A DNA stretch of 64,000 nucleotides from G963704535 sp963704535 (lineage in GTDB: Bacteria; Chloroflexota; Chloroflexia; Chloroflexales; Roseiflexaceae): assembly GCA_963704535.1 (NCBI GenBank), contig OY969916.1, positions 7,998,001 to 8,062,000 on the forward strand, in the 5' to 3' direction. The notes under the pieces were generated by a model. It saw only the letters and a list, made by a program, of their open reading frames with translations. It made no database searches and was not told the origin of the DNA. Numbering within the stretch: the first letter of the stretch is position 1; each line of letters begins with the position of its first letter. The position numbers and the translations under genes are program-made. Shown piece after piece: positions 8,848-16,760 of the stretch.

Positions 8848-10137
8848 ATGCGCGTTGCCGTCTATGGCCTGTGGCACCTTGGCTGCGTCACTGCCGCCTG
8901 TCTCGCCGCCGCCGGCAACCAGGTGGCCGGGCTGGACCTGGACGAGCCGGTCGTGGAGGAGCTGCGGCAGGGGCGACCGCCGCTGCACGAGCCAGGGCTG
9001 GCCGAGCTGATCGGCGCTAGCCTTTCAAGCGGCCGGCTCTCCTTCACCGTCGACGCGGCCCAAGCGCTGCGCGAGGCCGAGCTGCTGTGGGTGACATTCG
9101 ACACGCCGGTGAACGACCGCGACGAGGCCGACGTTGCCTTTGTGCGCGAGCGGCTCGAAGCGATCGCCGACGCGATCCGCCCAGGCACGCTGGTGCTGAT
9201 CTCTTCGCAGGTGCCGGTGGGGTTCACGCGGGCGCTGGAGCAGGATTGGCAGGCGCGCAGCCTGCGCTACGCCTACTCGCCGGAGAACCTGCGGCTGGGC
9301 AAGGCGCTGGAGGCGTTCCAGAAGCCCGAGCGCGTGATCGTCGGGCTGCGCGACGCGGCCGACCAGGCCACGCTGGCCGACCTCTTCACGCCGTTCAGCC
9401 GGCGCATCGAGTGGATGTCGGTCGAGTCGGCCGAGATGACCAAGCACGCGCTCAATGCCTTTCTGGCCACCTCGGTGACGTTTATCAACGAGCTGGCCCG
9501 GCTGTGCGAGATGCTGGGCGCCGACGCCAAGGAGGTCGAGCGCGGCCTCAAGAGCGAGGGGCGCATCGGGCCGCGTGCCTACCTGGCCCCCGGCGCCGCC
9601 TTCGCCGGCGGCACGCTGGCCCGCGATGTGCGCTTCCTGGTCGAGTTCGGCGAGCGCTACGGGGTCGCGACGCCGCTCTTCGACGGGGTGATCGCCAGCA
9701 ACGACGCGCATAAGGGCTGGATTCGCGACACCGTGCGCCGGCTGCTGGGCACGGCCCCGCAGCCGGTGGTCGCGGTGTTGGGGCTGACCTACAAGCCCGG
9801 CACCAGCACGCTGCGCCGCTCGTCCTCGGTCGAGCTGTGTACATGGCTGCACCAGCAGGGCGTGCGAGTGCAGGCGCACGACCCGGCCATCGCCGTGCTG
9901 CCCGACGAGCTGCGCCCGGCGATCACGCTCTGTGCCAGCGCGCAGGCGGCCCTGGCCGGCGCCGACGTGGCCGTGATCGCGACCGAGTGGCCCGATTACC
10001 GCGAGCTTGGAGCCCAGCCGTTCCTGGGCCAGATGCGCCGGCCACAGGTGATCGACCAGAACCGCTTCCTGGCCGCAACGCTGGACAACAACCGGCGCAT
10101 CACCTATGTCGCCACCGGCAAGGGCTTGAGAGATTAG
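8848..10137 (+). CDS. UDP-glucose/GDP-mannose dehydrogenase family protein lacking the catalytic Cys
   Basis: 429 aa. The N-terminal NAD domain (VAVYGLWHLGCVTAACLA), central domain and C-terminal domain (VAVLGLTYKPGTSTLRRSS) match nucleotide-sugar 6-dehydrogenases. ATG at 8848 follows TTAGGAG; the frame is open upstream, but the family begins here. The segment that normally reads GGSCFPKD, with the thiohemiacetal-forming Cys, reads FAGGTLARD here, so the nucleophile is a Leu. The familiar four-electron oxidation of UDP-Glc to UDP-GlcA is therefore doubtful. The protein may oxidise only to the ketone or aldehyde level, use a different substrate, or represent a divergent subfamily. Annotation as plain ugd would be unsafe. 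Confidence 0.8.
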   Translation: MRVAVYGLWHLGCVTAACLAAAGNQVAGLDLDEPVVEELRQGRPPLHEPGLAELIGASLSSGRLSFTVDAAQALREAELLWVTFDTPVNDRDEADVAFVRERLEAIADAIRPGTLVLISSQVPVGFTRALEQDWQARSLRYAYSPENLRLGKALEAFQKPERVIVGLRDAADQATLADLFTPFSRRIEWMSVESAEMTKHALNAFLATSVTFINELARLCEMLGADAKEVERGLKSEGRIGPRAYLAPGAAFAGGTLARDVRFLVEFGERYGVATPLFDGVIASNDAHKGWIRDTVRRLLGTAPQPVVAVLGLTYKPGTSTLRRSSSVELCTWLHQQGVRVQAHDPAIAVLPDELRPAITLCASAQAALAGADVAVIATEWPDYRELGAQPFLGQMRRPQVIDQNRFLAATLDNNRRITYVATGKGLRD

Positions 10138-10155
10138 AGTGGTATCTTTTCTTCC

Positions 10156-10203
10156 TTTTCTCGTCGATTTTTCGCCCGGTCGGGCGAAAAATCGACGAGA
10201 AAA
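10156..10203. other. Perfect 23-bp inverted repeat (hairpin)
   Basis: Positions 10156-10178 are the exact reverse complement of 10181-10203, with only two bases (GT) between. The arms run from TTTTCTCGTCGA to TTTTTCGCCCG. It lies 18 bp after the dehydrogenase-like stop codon. There is no uridine tract on either side, so it is not a textbook intrinsic terminator. It could still end or stabilise the upstream mRNA, or be a protein-binding palindrome. Confidence 0.85.
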
Positions 10204-10227
10204 AGATGGATAGTACCTTGCTGCCGA

Positions 10228-10257
10228 ACTTCCTGAGCTTGTCGAAGGGCAGGCAAG
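10228..10257 (-). repeat. Single REP-like unit (CTTCGACAAGCTCAGG type)
   Basis: CTTCCTGAGCTTGTCGAAGG is the inverse of the repeat embedded in the first glycosyltransferase gene. It occupies the gap between the 23-bp palindrome and the SDR gene. Confidence 0.55.
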
Positions 10258-10308
10258 AGAGCATTGAGCACCACCGCGTCACTTGTGTAACATAAGGAAA
10301 GGAACCTC

Positions 10309-11172
10309 ATGAATCTCGCGGGACGCTCTGCCATTATCACCGGCGCGAACCAGGGCTTGGGGCACGCCATCGCCGCCGCTTTCGTCGAGGCCGGCGCCAG
10401 CGTGCTGCTGGTGGCCCGCGGCGAGGAGCGGTTGGCCCAGGTGCGGCAGGAGCTGGCCGCGCTGGCCACCGGCCCCGGCCAGCAGGTCCACGCCCTACGC
10501 GGCGACGTGGCCAGCCCATCCAGTTGCGCCGAGGTGGTCCGGCAGGGCCAGGAGCTGCTGCCGGAACTGAGCATCCTGGTCAACAATGCCGGCGTCTACG
10601 GCCCGATGGGGCTCCTCGAAGAAGTCGATTGGGACGCCTGGGTCGAGACCATCCAGATTAACCTGTTCGGGACCCTCCAGATGTGCCGTGAAGTCATCCC
10701 GCTGATGCGCCAGTGCGGCTACGGCAAGATCATCAACCTGTCGGGCGGCGGCGCCACCGCGCCGCTACCGCGCATCAGCGCCTATGCCGCCTCGAAGGTG
10801 GCGATCGTGCGCCTGACCGAGACGCTGGCCGAGGAGCTGCGCGACGCCCACGTCGACGTCAACGCCATCGCGCCCGGCGCGCTGAACACCCGCATGCTGG
10901 ATGAGGTACTCCAGGCCGGCCCGGAGAAAGTCGGCCAAGACTTCTACAGCCGGGCGCTCAAGCAGCGCGACCAGGGCGGCGCGCCGCTGGACAAGGGCGC
11001 GGCCCTGGCAGTGTTTCTGGCGTCGGCGGCCAGCGATGGCATCACCGGGCGGCTGCTGAGCGCGGTCTGGGACAACTGGGCCGGCTTGCCCGAGCGGCGC
11101 GACAAGCTGGCCGGCAGCGATATCTACACCCTGCGGCGTATCGTGCCCGAAGATCGTGGGGAGCAGTGGTAA
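10309..11172 (+). CDS. Short-chain dehydrogenase/reductase
   Basis: 287 aa classical SDR. TGANQGLGHAIA is the cofactor-binding TGxxxGxG motif, LVNNAGVYGPMG is the NNAG motif, and YAASKVAIV supplies the YxxxK catalytic pair; the upstream Ser is in INLSGGG. The ATG at 10309 follows AAGGAAAGG. It precedes a Gfo/Idh oxidoreductase, so it probably contributes to modified-sugar synthesis, but the substrate cannot be assigned. Confidence 0.85.
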   Translation: MNLAGRSAIITGANQGLGHAIAAAFVEAGASVLLVARGEERLAQVRQELAALATGPGQQVHALRGDVASPSSCAEVVRQGQELLPELSILVNNAGVYGPMGLLEEVDWDAWVETIQINLFGTLQMCREVIPLMRQCGYGKIINLSGGGATAPLPRISAYAASKVAIVRLTETLAEELRDAHVDVNAIAPGALNTRMLDEVLQAGPEKVGQDFYSRALKQRDQGGAPLDKGAALAVFLASAASDGITGRLLSAVWDNWAGLPERRDKLAGSDIYTLRRIVPEDRGEQW

Positions 11173-11174
11173 AT

Positions 11175-11273
11175 AAAAAAGGGGAGGCTTGGAGGGGGCC
11201 GCCCCTCCAAACCAACCCAACCCAGATCGAAGGTAAATAAAAAGGGGGAGGTGTGGAGGGGCCGCCCTCCACG
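11175..11273 (+). repeat. G-rich palindromic repeat, copies 2 and 3
   Basis: Two adjacent copies: AAAAGGGGAGGCTTGGAGGGG with GCCCCTCCAAACC, and AAAAAGGGGGAGGTGTGGAGG with CCGCCCTCCAC. Both can fold into G-C hairpins. They fill the 140-bp gap between the SDR and the oxidoreductase. Confidence 0.75.
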
Positions 11274-11312
11274 ATCTATATTTTCTCCCACTTTCATCTT
11301 CTAAGGAACACT

Positions 11313-12298
11313 ATGACCCTCCGTGTAGCAATCATCGGCTGCGGCCTGATCGGGCACAAGCGGGCGCGGGTGCTCGGCGACAGCCGCCTGGTCGCCGCCG
11401 CCGACACCGACCTGGCCCGCGCCCAGCAGCTCGCCGCCCAGCACCCCGGCTGCGTTCCCAGCGTCGAGTGGCGCGCCGTCGTCGAGCGAGAGGATGTCGA
11501 TCTGGTGATCGTGGCGACGACCAACGACGCGCTGGCCCCGATCGCTCTGGCAGCCGTGCAGCAGGGCAAGCATGTGCTGGTGGAGAAGCCGGCGGCCCGC
11601 GCCGCCGCCGAGCTGCGAGCCGCTGGTCATGGCCGCCCGCGCGGCCGGCGTCGTCGCCAAGGTCGGCTTCAACCACCGCTTCCACCCGGCCTTCCAGAAG
11701 GCGCGCGAGATCTTCGACGGCGGCGCGCTCGGCCCGCTGATGTACATTCGGGGCCGCTACGGCCATGGCGGGCGCCTGGGCTACGAGCGCGAGTGGCGCG
11801 CCGACCCGGCGATCGCCGGCGGCGGCGAGATGCTCGACCAGGGCGTCCACCTGATCGACCTGGCGCGCTGGTTCATGGGCGACTTCGTCCAGGTCAGCGG
11901 CCATGTCGCGCACCTTCTTCTGGAACATGCCGGTCGAGGACAACGGCTTCGCCCTGCTGAAGACCGCGCAGGGCCAGGTGGCCTGGCTGCACGCCAGCTG
12001 CACCGAGTGGAAGAACCTGTTCTGCTTCGAGATCTTCGGGCGCGACGGCAAGCTCCAGATCGACGGGCTGGGCGGCAGCTACGGCGTCGAGCGGCTGTCG
12101 TTCTACCGCATGCTGCCGCAGATGGGGCCGCCTGAGACGACGATCTGGGAGTACCCCGGCGAGGATACCTCCTGGCGCGCCGAGTACGCCCACCTGCTCG
12201 AATGTATCGCCGAGCGACGCGTACCCAGCGGCTCGCTGGAGGATGCCCTGGCGGCCCTGGCGATCGTCGGGCGCCTGTACGATCAGACACCAAATTGA
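11313..12298 (+). pseudogene. Gfo/Idh/MocA-family oxidoreductase, two frameshifts
   Basis: The N-terminal part reads VAIIGCGLIGHKRARVLG and GKHVLVEKPAAR, the NAD-binding and EKP motifs of Gfo/Idh/MocA. The frame is lost near 11610 and resumes in another frame (AARAAGVVAKVGFNHRFHP, GGGEMLDQGVHLIDLARW). It shifts again near 11910 to continue as FFWNMPVEDNGFALLK to the stop at 12298. Repaired, the protein is ~328 aa, the family's usual size. Such enzymes oxidise or reduce nucleotide-sugar hydroxyls with NAD(P). Because all blocks are well conserved, sequencing error is as likely as decay. Confidence 0.78.
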
Positions 12299-12307
12299 TG
12301 GTACAAT
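12299..12307 (+). promoter_or_regulatory. Possible extended -10 promoter upstream of heptose genes
   Basis: TGGTACAAT fits TGnTANAAT directly after the oxidoreductase stop codon. No convincing -35 hexamer is visible. It could drive the hddA-gmhB block separately from the upstream operon. Confidence 0.3.
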
Positions 12308-12325
12308 GAGCGCCGCCTACAGAGT

Positions 12326-12440
12326 GCCTGAAAAGGGGGAGTTTGAGGGGGCAGCCCCCTCAAGAATACCCTTTCCACCTGGGACTGTCTGAAAAGGGGA
12401 GTTTGAGGGGGCTTGCCCTCAAGAATCCCCTTTCCACTGA
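12326..12440 (+). repeat. G-rich palindromic repeat, copies 4 and 5
   Basis: Two tandem, slightly diverged copies: CTGAAAAGGGGGAGTTTGAG with GGGGGCAGCCCCCTCAAGAA, and CTGTCTGAAAAGGGGAGTTT with GAGGGGGCTTGCCCTCAAG. The second begins with the CTGTCTGAAAAGG end that also bounds the copy at 28623. They fill the gap before hddA. Confidence 0.8.
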
Positions 12441-12448
12441 GGAACAGC

Positions 12449-13432
12449 ATGATCATCACCCGCAGCCCGCTGCGGATCTCGCTGGGCGGCGGCGGCACCG
12501 ACCTGCCATCCTACTACCGCAAGCACAGCGGCTTCCTGATCGCCGCAGCGATCGATAAATATGTCTACATCACCCTGCACCAGACCTTCGTGCACGATCT
12601 GATCGTCAAGTACTCCAAGCTTGAGCGCGTCGCCAGCGCGACCGAGGTCCAGCACCCGATCATCCGCGAGGCGTTGCGCCTGATCGGCGTTGAGGGGCCG
12701 TACCTGGAGCTAACCAGCATGGCCGACATTCCGGCCGGCACCGGCCTCGGCTCATCCGGCAGCTTCACCACCGCGCTGCTCAAGGCCCTGCACACCTACA
12801 ACAAGAACCTGGTACACCCGCGCGAGCTGGCCGAGCAGGCCTGCCATATCGAGATCGATCTGCTGGGCGAACCGATCGGCAAGCAGGACCAGTATATCGC
12901 TGCGTATGGCGGGCTGACCTGCTTCCAGTTCCTGCCCAACGACCACGTCGAGGCCCGGCCGCTCAAGCTCGACACCGAGACGCTGTACAACCTTGAGGAT
13001 AATCTGCTGCTGTTCTTCACCGGCTATAGCCGCTCGGCGTCGTCAGCATCCTCAAGGAGCAGGACGACCGCAGCCGGCAGAGCGACCAGAGCATGATCGA
13101 CAATTTGCACTTCGTCAAGGAGCTCGGCTACCAGAGCAAGGACGCGCTCGAAAGCGGCGACCTGCGCCGCTTCGGCGAGCTGATGAATGTCCACTGGGAG
13201 CACAAGCAGCGCCGCAGCGGCAACATGAGCAACCACGATATCAACCACTGGTACGACCTGGCGATGGAACAATGGCGCGCTCGGCGGCAAGCTGATCGGC
13301 GCGGGCGGCGGCGGCTTCCTGATGTTCTACGCCGAGGACAAGACCCGCCTGCGCCACGCCATGGCCCAGACCGGCATGCGCGAGGTGCGCTTCCGCTTCG
13401 ATTTCGAGGGCACCAAGGTTGTCATTCAGTAG
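12449..13432 (+). pseudogene. hddA: D-glycero-D-manno-heptose 7-phosphate kinase (GHMP family), two frameshifts
   Basis: It begins MIITRSPLRISLGGGGTDLP and contains IPAGTGLGSSGSFTTALLKAL, the GHMP ATP-binding motif, as in HddA and the kinase half of related heptose enzymes. The frame slips near 13037-13045 (GYSRSAS, then SILKEQDDRSRQ in another frame). It slips again at about 13267, where one extra G gives ATGGAAC; the repaired frame reads NNGALGGKLIGAGGGGFLMF, the C-terminal GHMP motif, and stops at 13432. Repaired length is ~327 aa. The enzyme makes heptose 1,7-bisphosphate for the GDP-heptose route. Both lesions are single-base and look like sequence errors. Confidence 0.85.
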
Positions 13433-13444
13433 AGGGGCGCCACT

Positions 13445-14491
13445 GTGATTGCCCAGCTCAAGCGCGGCACCGGGTTGCTGATCGGGCGCCCCGCTGCGCG
13501 CCTGGCTCTCCAGGCGATCGTCAGCCTGACACTGGTCGCCATCCTGGTGATCGTGGCGCGGCGCAGCAATATGCTTGAGAGCCTGCGGGCGATCCGACCG
13601 GAGACGCTGGCGTTTGCCGCCGGGCTCCAGGCGATCGCCTATGTCATCAACTCATTTCGCTGGCAGCTCCTGCTGCACAACGCCGGCGTGCGCGAGCGGC
13701 TGGGCAACCTGGTGATGCTCTACTTCATCGGCCAGTTCTTCTCGTTGTTCCTGCCCACCGGCGCCGGCGGCGATGCCGTGCGGATCTACGATGTCGCTCG
13801 CCGTAGCGGGCGGTCGACCCAAACGATCGTCGCGACCCTCCAGGAGCGGCTGGTTGGCCTTGGCGCCTCGCTGCTGATTGGCCTGGTGGCGACCCTCTAC
13901 TACCTGCCGCTGATGCCGCCGGAGCTTCGCGGCTGGGCGATCGTCATCCAGGTCGTGGGGATGTTGGGAGCCACGCTGCTGATCTATCCGGCCCCACTCT
14001 TCGCCGCCGTCCGGTGGTGCTGGCGCACGCAAGGCCATCGCCCACTGCTGCGGCGCGCGGTCGAGCATCCGCTGGTCGCGCGGGTCGTCGGCGCCCTCCG
14101 ACCGATCGCCGAGCTGCCGCCGCTCCGGCCGCTGCGATTCTGCCTGCTGGTGGCCCTGGCGGTGACGGCCATATCGCTCGGCATGGGTGCCTATTACGTG
14201 CTCGGGCGATCACTCCAGATCGGCGTCGGCTTCACAGTCCTCTGTATGGTGGTCCCGCTGGTCTGGATCACCCGCATGGCCCCGGTTTCGTTGAACGGGC
14301 TGGGCGTCAGCGAGGGGGCATTTGTCTTTTTGATGGGGCTGTTCGGGGTGCCGAGCGGCAAGACGCTGGCGCTGGCGCTGGCGTTCTTCGGGACGCAGAC
14401 GGCGCTGGCGCTGCTCGGCGGGCTGCTGCTGCTCGTACGCATGGCGCGCGGCACCTGGGTGCGCCCGGCCCAGCAGCCCGTGGCCGACTAG
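13445..14491 (+). CDS. Lysylphosphatidylglycerol synthase TM-region / AglD-like integral membrane protein
   Basis: 348 aa with about eight hydrophobic segments. YVINSFRWQLLLHNAG, FFSLFLPTGAGGDAVRIYD and LNGLGVSEGAFVFLMGLFG are the conserved blocks of the LPG_synthase_TM (UPF0104) family. Members act as flippases or membrane partners in polyprenyl-linked sugar pathways, and this one sits between hddA and hddC. The start is a GTG at 13445, only 12 bp after the hddA stop. Confidence 0.82.
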   Translation: MIAQLKRGTGLLIGRPAARLALQAIVSLTLVAILVIVARRSNMLESLRAIRPETLAFAAGLQAIAYVINSFRWQLLLHNAGVRERLGNLVMLYFIGQFFSLFLPTGAGGDAVRIYDVARRSGRSTQTIVATLQERLVGLGASLLIGLVATLYYLPLMPPELRGWAIVIQVVGMLGATLLIYPAPLFAAVRWCWRTQGHRPLLRRAVEHPLVARVVGALRPIAELPPLRPLRFCLLVALAVTAISLGMGAYYVLGRSLQIGVGFTVLCMVVPLVWITRMAPVSLNGLGVSEGAFVFLMGLFGVPSGKTLALALAFFGTQTALALLGGLLLLVRMARGTWVRPAQQPVAD

Positions 14492-14509
14492 ATCGAGATC
14501 GCCATTCTC

Positions 14510-14549
14510 TGTTGCGTGTTGCGTGTCAGCGCGCACGCAACACGCAACA
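14510..14549. repeat. Heptamer-built hairpin (TGTTGCG)n
   Basis: TGTTGCGTGTTGCGTG (14510-14525) pairs exactly with CACGCAACACGCAACA (14534-14549) across an 8-nt loop. The arm consists of 7-bp units, and further CGCAACA units continue to 14556. It lies in the 77-bp gap before hddC. Confidence 0.8.
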
Positions 14550-14568
14550 CGCAACAAGGAAGCCTGCG

Positions 14569-15285
14569 GTGCATATCGCCGATATTCCGGTCGCGCTGCT
14601 GGCCGGCGGTCTCGCCACCCGCCTGCGGCCGATCACCGAAACGATCCCCAAGGCGCTGGTCGAGGTTGCCGGGCGGCCGTTCATCGACCACCAGCTCGCG
14701 CTGCTGGGGCGCAACGGCATGCGGCGCGTCGTGTTGTGCCTGGGCTACCGGGGCGAGCAGGTCGAGGCCCACCTTGGCGACGGCGCCGCCCTCGGCATGG
14801 AGCTGCGCTACTCCTACGACGGCGACCGGCTGCTGGGCACCGGTGGTGCGCTGCGCCGCGCCGCCCCGCTGCTCGGCGACCTGTGCTGGGTGCTCTACGG
14901 CGACTCGTACCTTGATATCGACTACCGCGCCGTGCTTGCCGGCTTCATGCAGTGCGATGCGCTGGGGCTGATGACCGTGCTCCGCAACGACAACCGCTGG
15001 GACCGCAGCAACGTGATCTTCCGCGACAGGCGGCTGCTGCGCTACGATAAGCGCCACCAGACCCCCGAGATGGACTACATCGACTATGGCGCGGCCCTGC
15101 TGCGGCGCTCGGCGCTCGACCGCATCCCGCCGGACCAGCCCTACGACCTGGCCGACCTCTACAGCCACATGGTCGCCGAGCGGCACATGGCCGGCTACGA
15201 AGTTACCCGCCGCTTCTACGAGATCGGCACGCCCACCGGCCTTGAGGAGACGCAGGCGTACCTGGGTGACAAGATGACAAGATGA
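14569..15285 (+). CDS. hddC: D-glycero-alpha-D-manno-heptose 1-phosphate guanylyltransferase-type nucleotidyltransferase
   Basis: 238 aa. VALLAGGLATRLRPITETIPKA contains the GGxxTRL...PK signature of sugar-1-phosphate nucleotidyltransferases; GTGGALR and VLYGDSYLDID (metal site) follow. Length and neighbours (hddA, gmhA, gmhB) point to HddC, which makes GDP-heptose from heptose 1-phosphate and GTP. The GTG at 14569 after CAAGGAAG is chosen because the family N-terminus begins there; the frame is open far upstream, antisense or out of phase to other genes. Confidence 0.85.
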   Translation: MHIADIPVALLAGGLATRLRPITETIPKALVEVAGRPFIDHQLALLGRNGMRRVVLCLGYRGEQVEAHLGDGAALGMELRYSYDGDRLLGTGGALRRAAPLLGDLCWVLYGDSYLDIDYRAVLAGFMQCDALGLMTVLRNDNRWDRSNVIFRDRRLLRYDKRHQTPEMDYIDYGAALLRRSALDRIPPDQPYDLADLYSHMVAERHMAGYEVTRRFYEIGTPTGLEETQAYLGDKMTR

Positions 15286-15370
15286 CAAGATGACAAGATG
15301 AAGGGGAGAGGGAGAGCACGCAACACGCAACACGCAACACGCAACACGCAACACGTTTCACGTTTCACGC
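15268..15370 (+). repeat. Tandem octamers and heptamers between hddC and gmhA
   Basis: Four perfect GACAAGAT octamers (15268-15299) overlap the 3' end of hddC and encode its last residues and stop. They are followed from about 15317 by five CGCAACA-type heptamers and two CGTTTCA heptamers. The heptamers match the arm of the hairpin at 14510. Confidence 0.85.
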
Positions 15371-15405
15371 ATCAGACAAATCGTAAATGGTCCAAGGGGA
15401 ACCCT

Positions 15406-16002
15406 ATGTCATACACCACCGAGTACCTGGCCGAGGCCACCCAGATCCTGGCTCGCCTCGACACGGCCGCGATCGAGCGGATGATCCAACTGCTGGCCGA
15501 GCTGCGCGAACGCGGCGGGCGGCTGTTCTTCCTGGGCGTCGGGGGGAGCGCCGCCAACGCGTCGCACGCCGTCAACGATTTCCGCAAGATCGCCCAGATC
15601 GAGGCGTACACACCCACCGACAATGTCTCGGAGCTGACCGCGCGGGTCAACGACGAGAGCTGGGAGAGCGTCTTCGTCAGTTGGCTGCGCGGCAGCCGCC
15701 TGGCCGCCGGTGACATGGTCTTCGTGCTCTCGGTCGGCGGCGGCGACCTGGAGCGCAATATCAGCCCCAACCTGGTGCGGGCACTCCAGTACGCCAAGGA
15801 AATCGGCGCCGGCGTGTGCGGGATCGTCGGGCGCAGCGGCGGCTATACCGCTCAGGTGGCCGACGCCTGCGTGATTGTGCCGACAATCAACCCCGAGACG
15901 ATCACGCCGCACGCCGAGTCGTTCCAGGCCGTCGTCTGGCACCTGCTGGTCTCGCACCCGGCCTTGCGCGCGGCCGAGATGAAATGGGAGTCGACACGCT
16001 AA
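15406..16002 (+). CDS. gmhA: Sedoheptulose 7-phosphate isomerase (SIS domain)
   Basis: 198 aa SIS-fold protein. FFLGVGGSAANASHAVNDFRK resembles the GmhA phosphosugar-binding loop, and VLSVGGGDLERNISPNLVRAL is the second SIS loop. The C-terminal HAESFQAVVWHLL segment fits GmhA. It converts sedoheptulose 7-phosphate to D-glycero-D-manno-heptose 7-phosphate, the first step of heptose synthesis. ATG at 15406 follows AAGGGGA. Its stop codon shares one base with the gmhB start, so the two are translationally coupled. Confidence 0.88.
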   Translation: MSYTTEYLAEATQILARLDTAAIERMIQLLAELRERGGRLFFLGVGGSAANASHAVNDFRKIAQIEAYTPTDNVSELTARVNDESWESVFVSWLRGSRLAAGDMVFVLSVGGGDLERNISPNLVRALQYAKEIGAGVCGIVGRSGGYTAQVADACVIVPTINPETITPHAESFQAVVWHLLVSHPALRAAEMKWESTR

Positions 16003-16568
16003 TGCGCCGTGCCGTCTTTCTCGACCGCGACGGCGTGATCAACCGCACCACGGTCCGCGCCGGGACGCCCTACCCGCCCCGCGATGTCGCCGAGGTCGAG
16101 GTGCTGCCGGGCGTGGCCGAGGCACTGGCGCTGCTGGCCGGCCACGGCCTGCTGCTGATCGTGGTCACGAACCAGCCTGACGTGGCCCGCGGCACCCAGG
16201 CCCGCGCCGTCGTCGAAGAGATCAACCGGCACCTGATCGATCAGCTTCCGCTGGATCAGGTCTACACCTGCTACCACGACAACGCCGACGACTGCGCCTG
16301 CCGCAAGCCGCGGCCCGGCCTGCTGCTCCAGGCGACCGAGCGCTACCGGATCGATCTCCGCCACAGCTTCATGATCGGCGACCGCTGGAGCGATATCGCC
16401 GCCGGGCAGGCGACCGGATGTACTACCTTCTTGCTCGACGTACACTACAACCAGCGGCAGCGCTGCGAGCCTGACTACGTGGTGGCCGACCTATTGGAAG
16501 CGGCAGTTACGATTGTCCATATCGTTCCCGCTCCTAAGACAAGGTTCTTTGGTGCTTTACAGTTCTGA
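16002..16568 (+). CDS. gmhB: D-glycero-D-manno-heptose 1,7-bisphosphate phosphatase (HAD)
   Basis: 188 aa HAD-family protein. AVFLDRDGVINR carries the DxD nucleophile, VVTNQPDVARG is motif II, and IGDRWSDIAAG is the C-terminal acidic motif. A zinc-loop pattern CYHDNADDCACRKPRPG is as in GmhB. It removes the C7 phosphate from heptose 1,7-bisphosphate. The last codons (LQF and stop) are made by the first unit of the 60-bp repeat array, so the natural C-terminus has probably been altered by repeat insertion. The function-bearing motifs are intact. Confidence 0.88.
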   Translation: MRRAVFLDRDGVINRTTVRAGTPYPPRDVAEVEVLPGVAEALALLAGHGLLLIVVTNQPDVARGTQARAVVEEINRHLIDQLPLDQVYTCYHDNADDCACRKPRPGLLLQATERYRIDLRHSFMIGDRWSDIAAGQATGCTTFLLDVHYNQRQRCEPDYVVADLLEAAVTIVHIVPAPKTRFFGALQF

Positions 16569-16742
16569 GAAAAAAGGGGGTTTGAGGGGGCAGCCCCTCA
16601 GTCTCCCCCCACCCACATTACAGTTCTGAGAAAAAAGGGGGTTTGAGGGGGCAGCCCCTCAGTCTCCCCCACCCACATTACAGTTCTGAGAAAAAAGGGG
16701 GTTTGAGGGGGCAGCCCCCTCAGTCTCCCCCCACCCACATTG
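16558..16742 (+). repeat. Three tandem 60-61-bp copies of the G-rich palindromic repeat
   Basis: Units at 16560-16620, 16621-16680 and 16681-16741 each begin CAGTTCTGAGAAAAAAGGGG and contain TTTGAGGGGGCAGCCCCTCA, a strong hairpin, then CCCACCCACATT. The units differ by only one or two bases. The array spans the end of gmhB and the gap before the methyltransferase. Confidence 0.92.
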
Positions 16743-16760
16743 TAAATAGGAGGATGATCT

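Noticed and set aside
10156..10203. Calling the 23-bp palindrome an intrinsic terminator
   Set aside because: No uridine-rich tract follows the stem on either strand.
16558..16742. Three regular 60-bp repeats as a CRISPR array
   Set aside because: The units are contiguous and near-identical along their whole length, with no unique spacers, and match the dispersed G-rich palindrome family.
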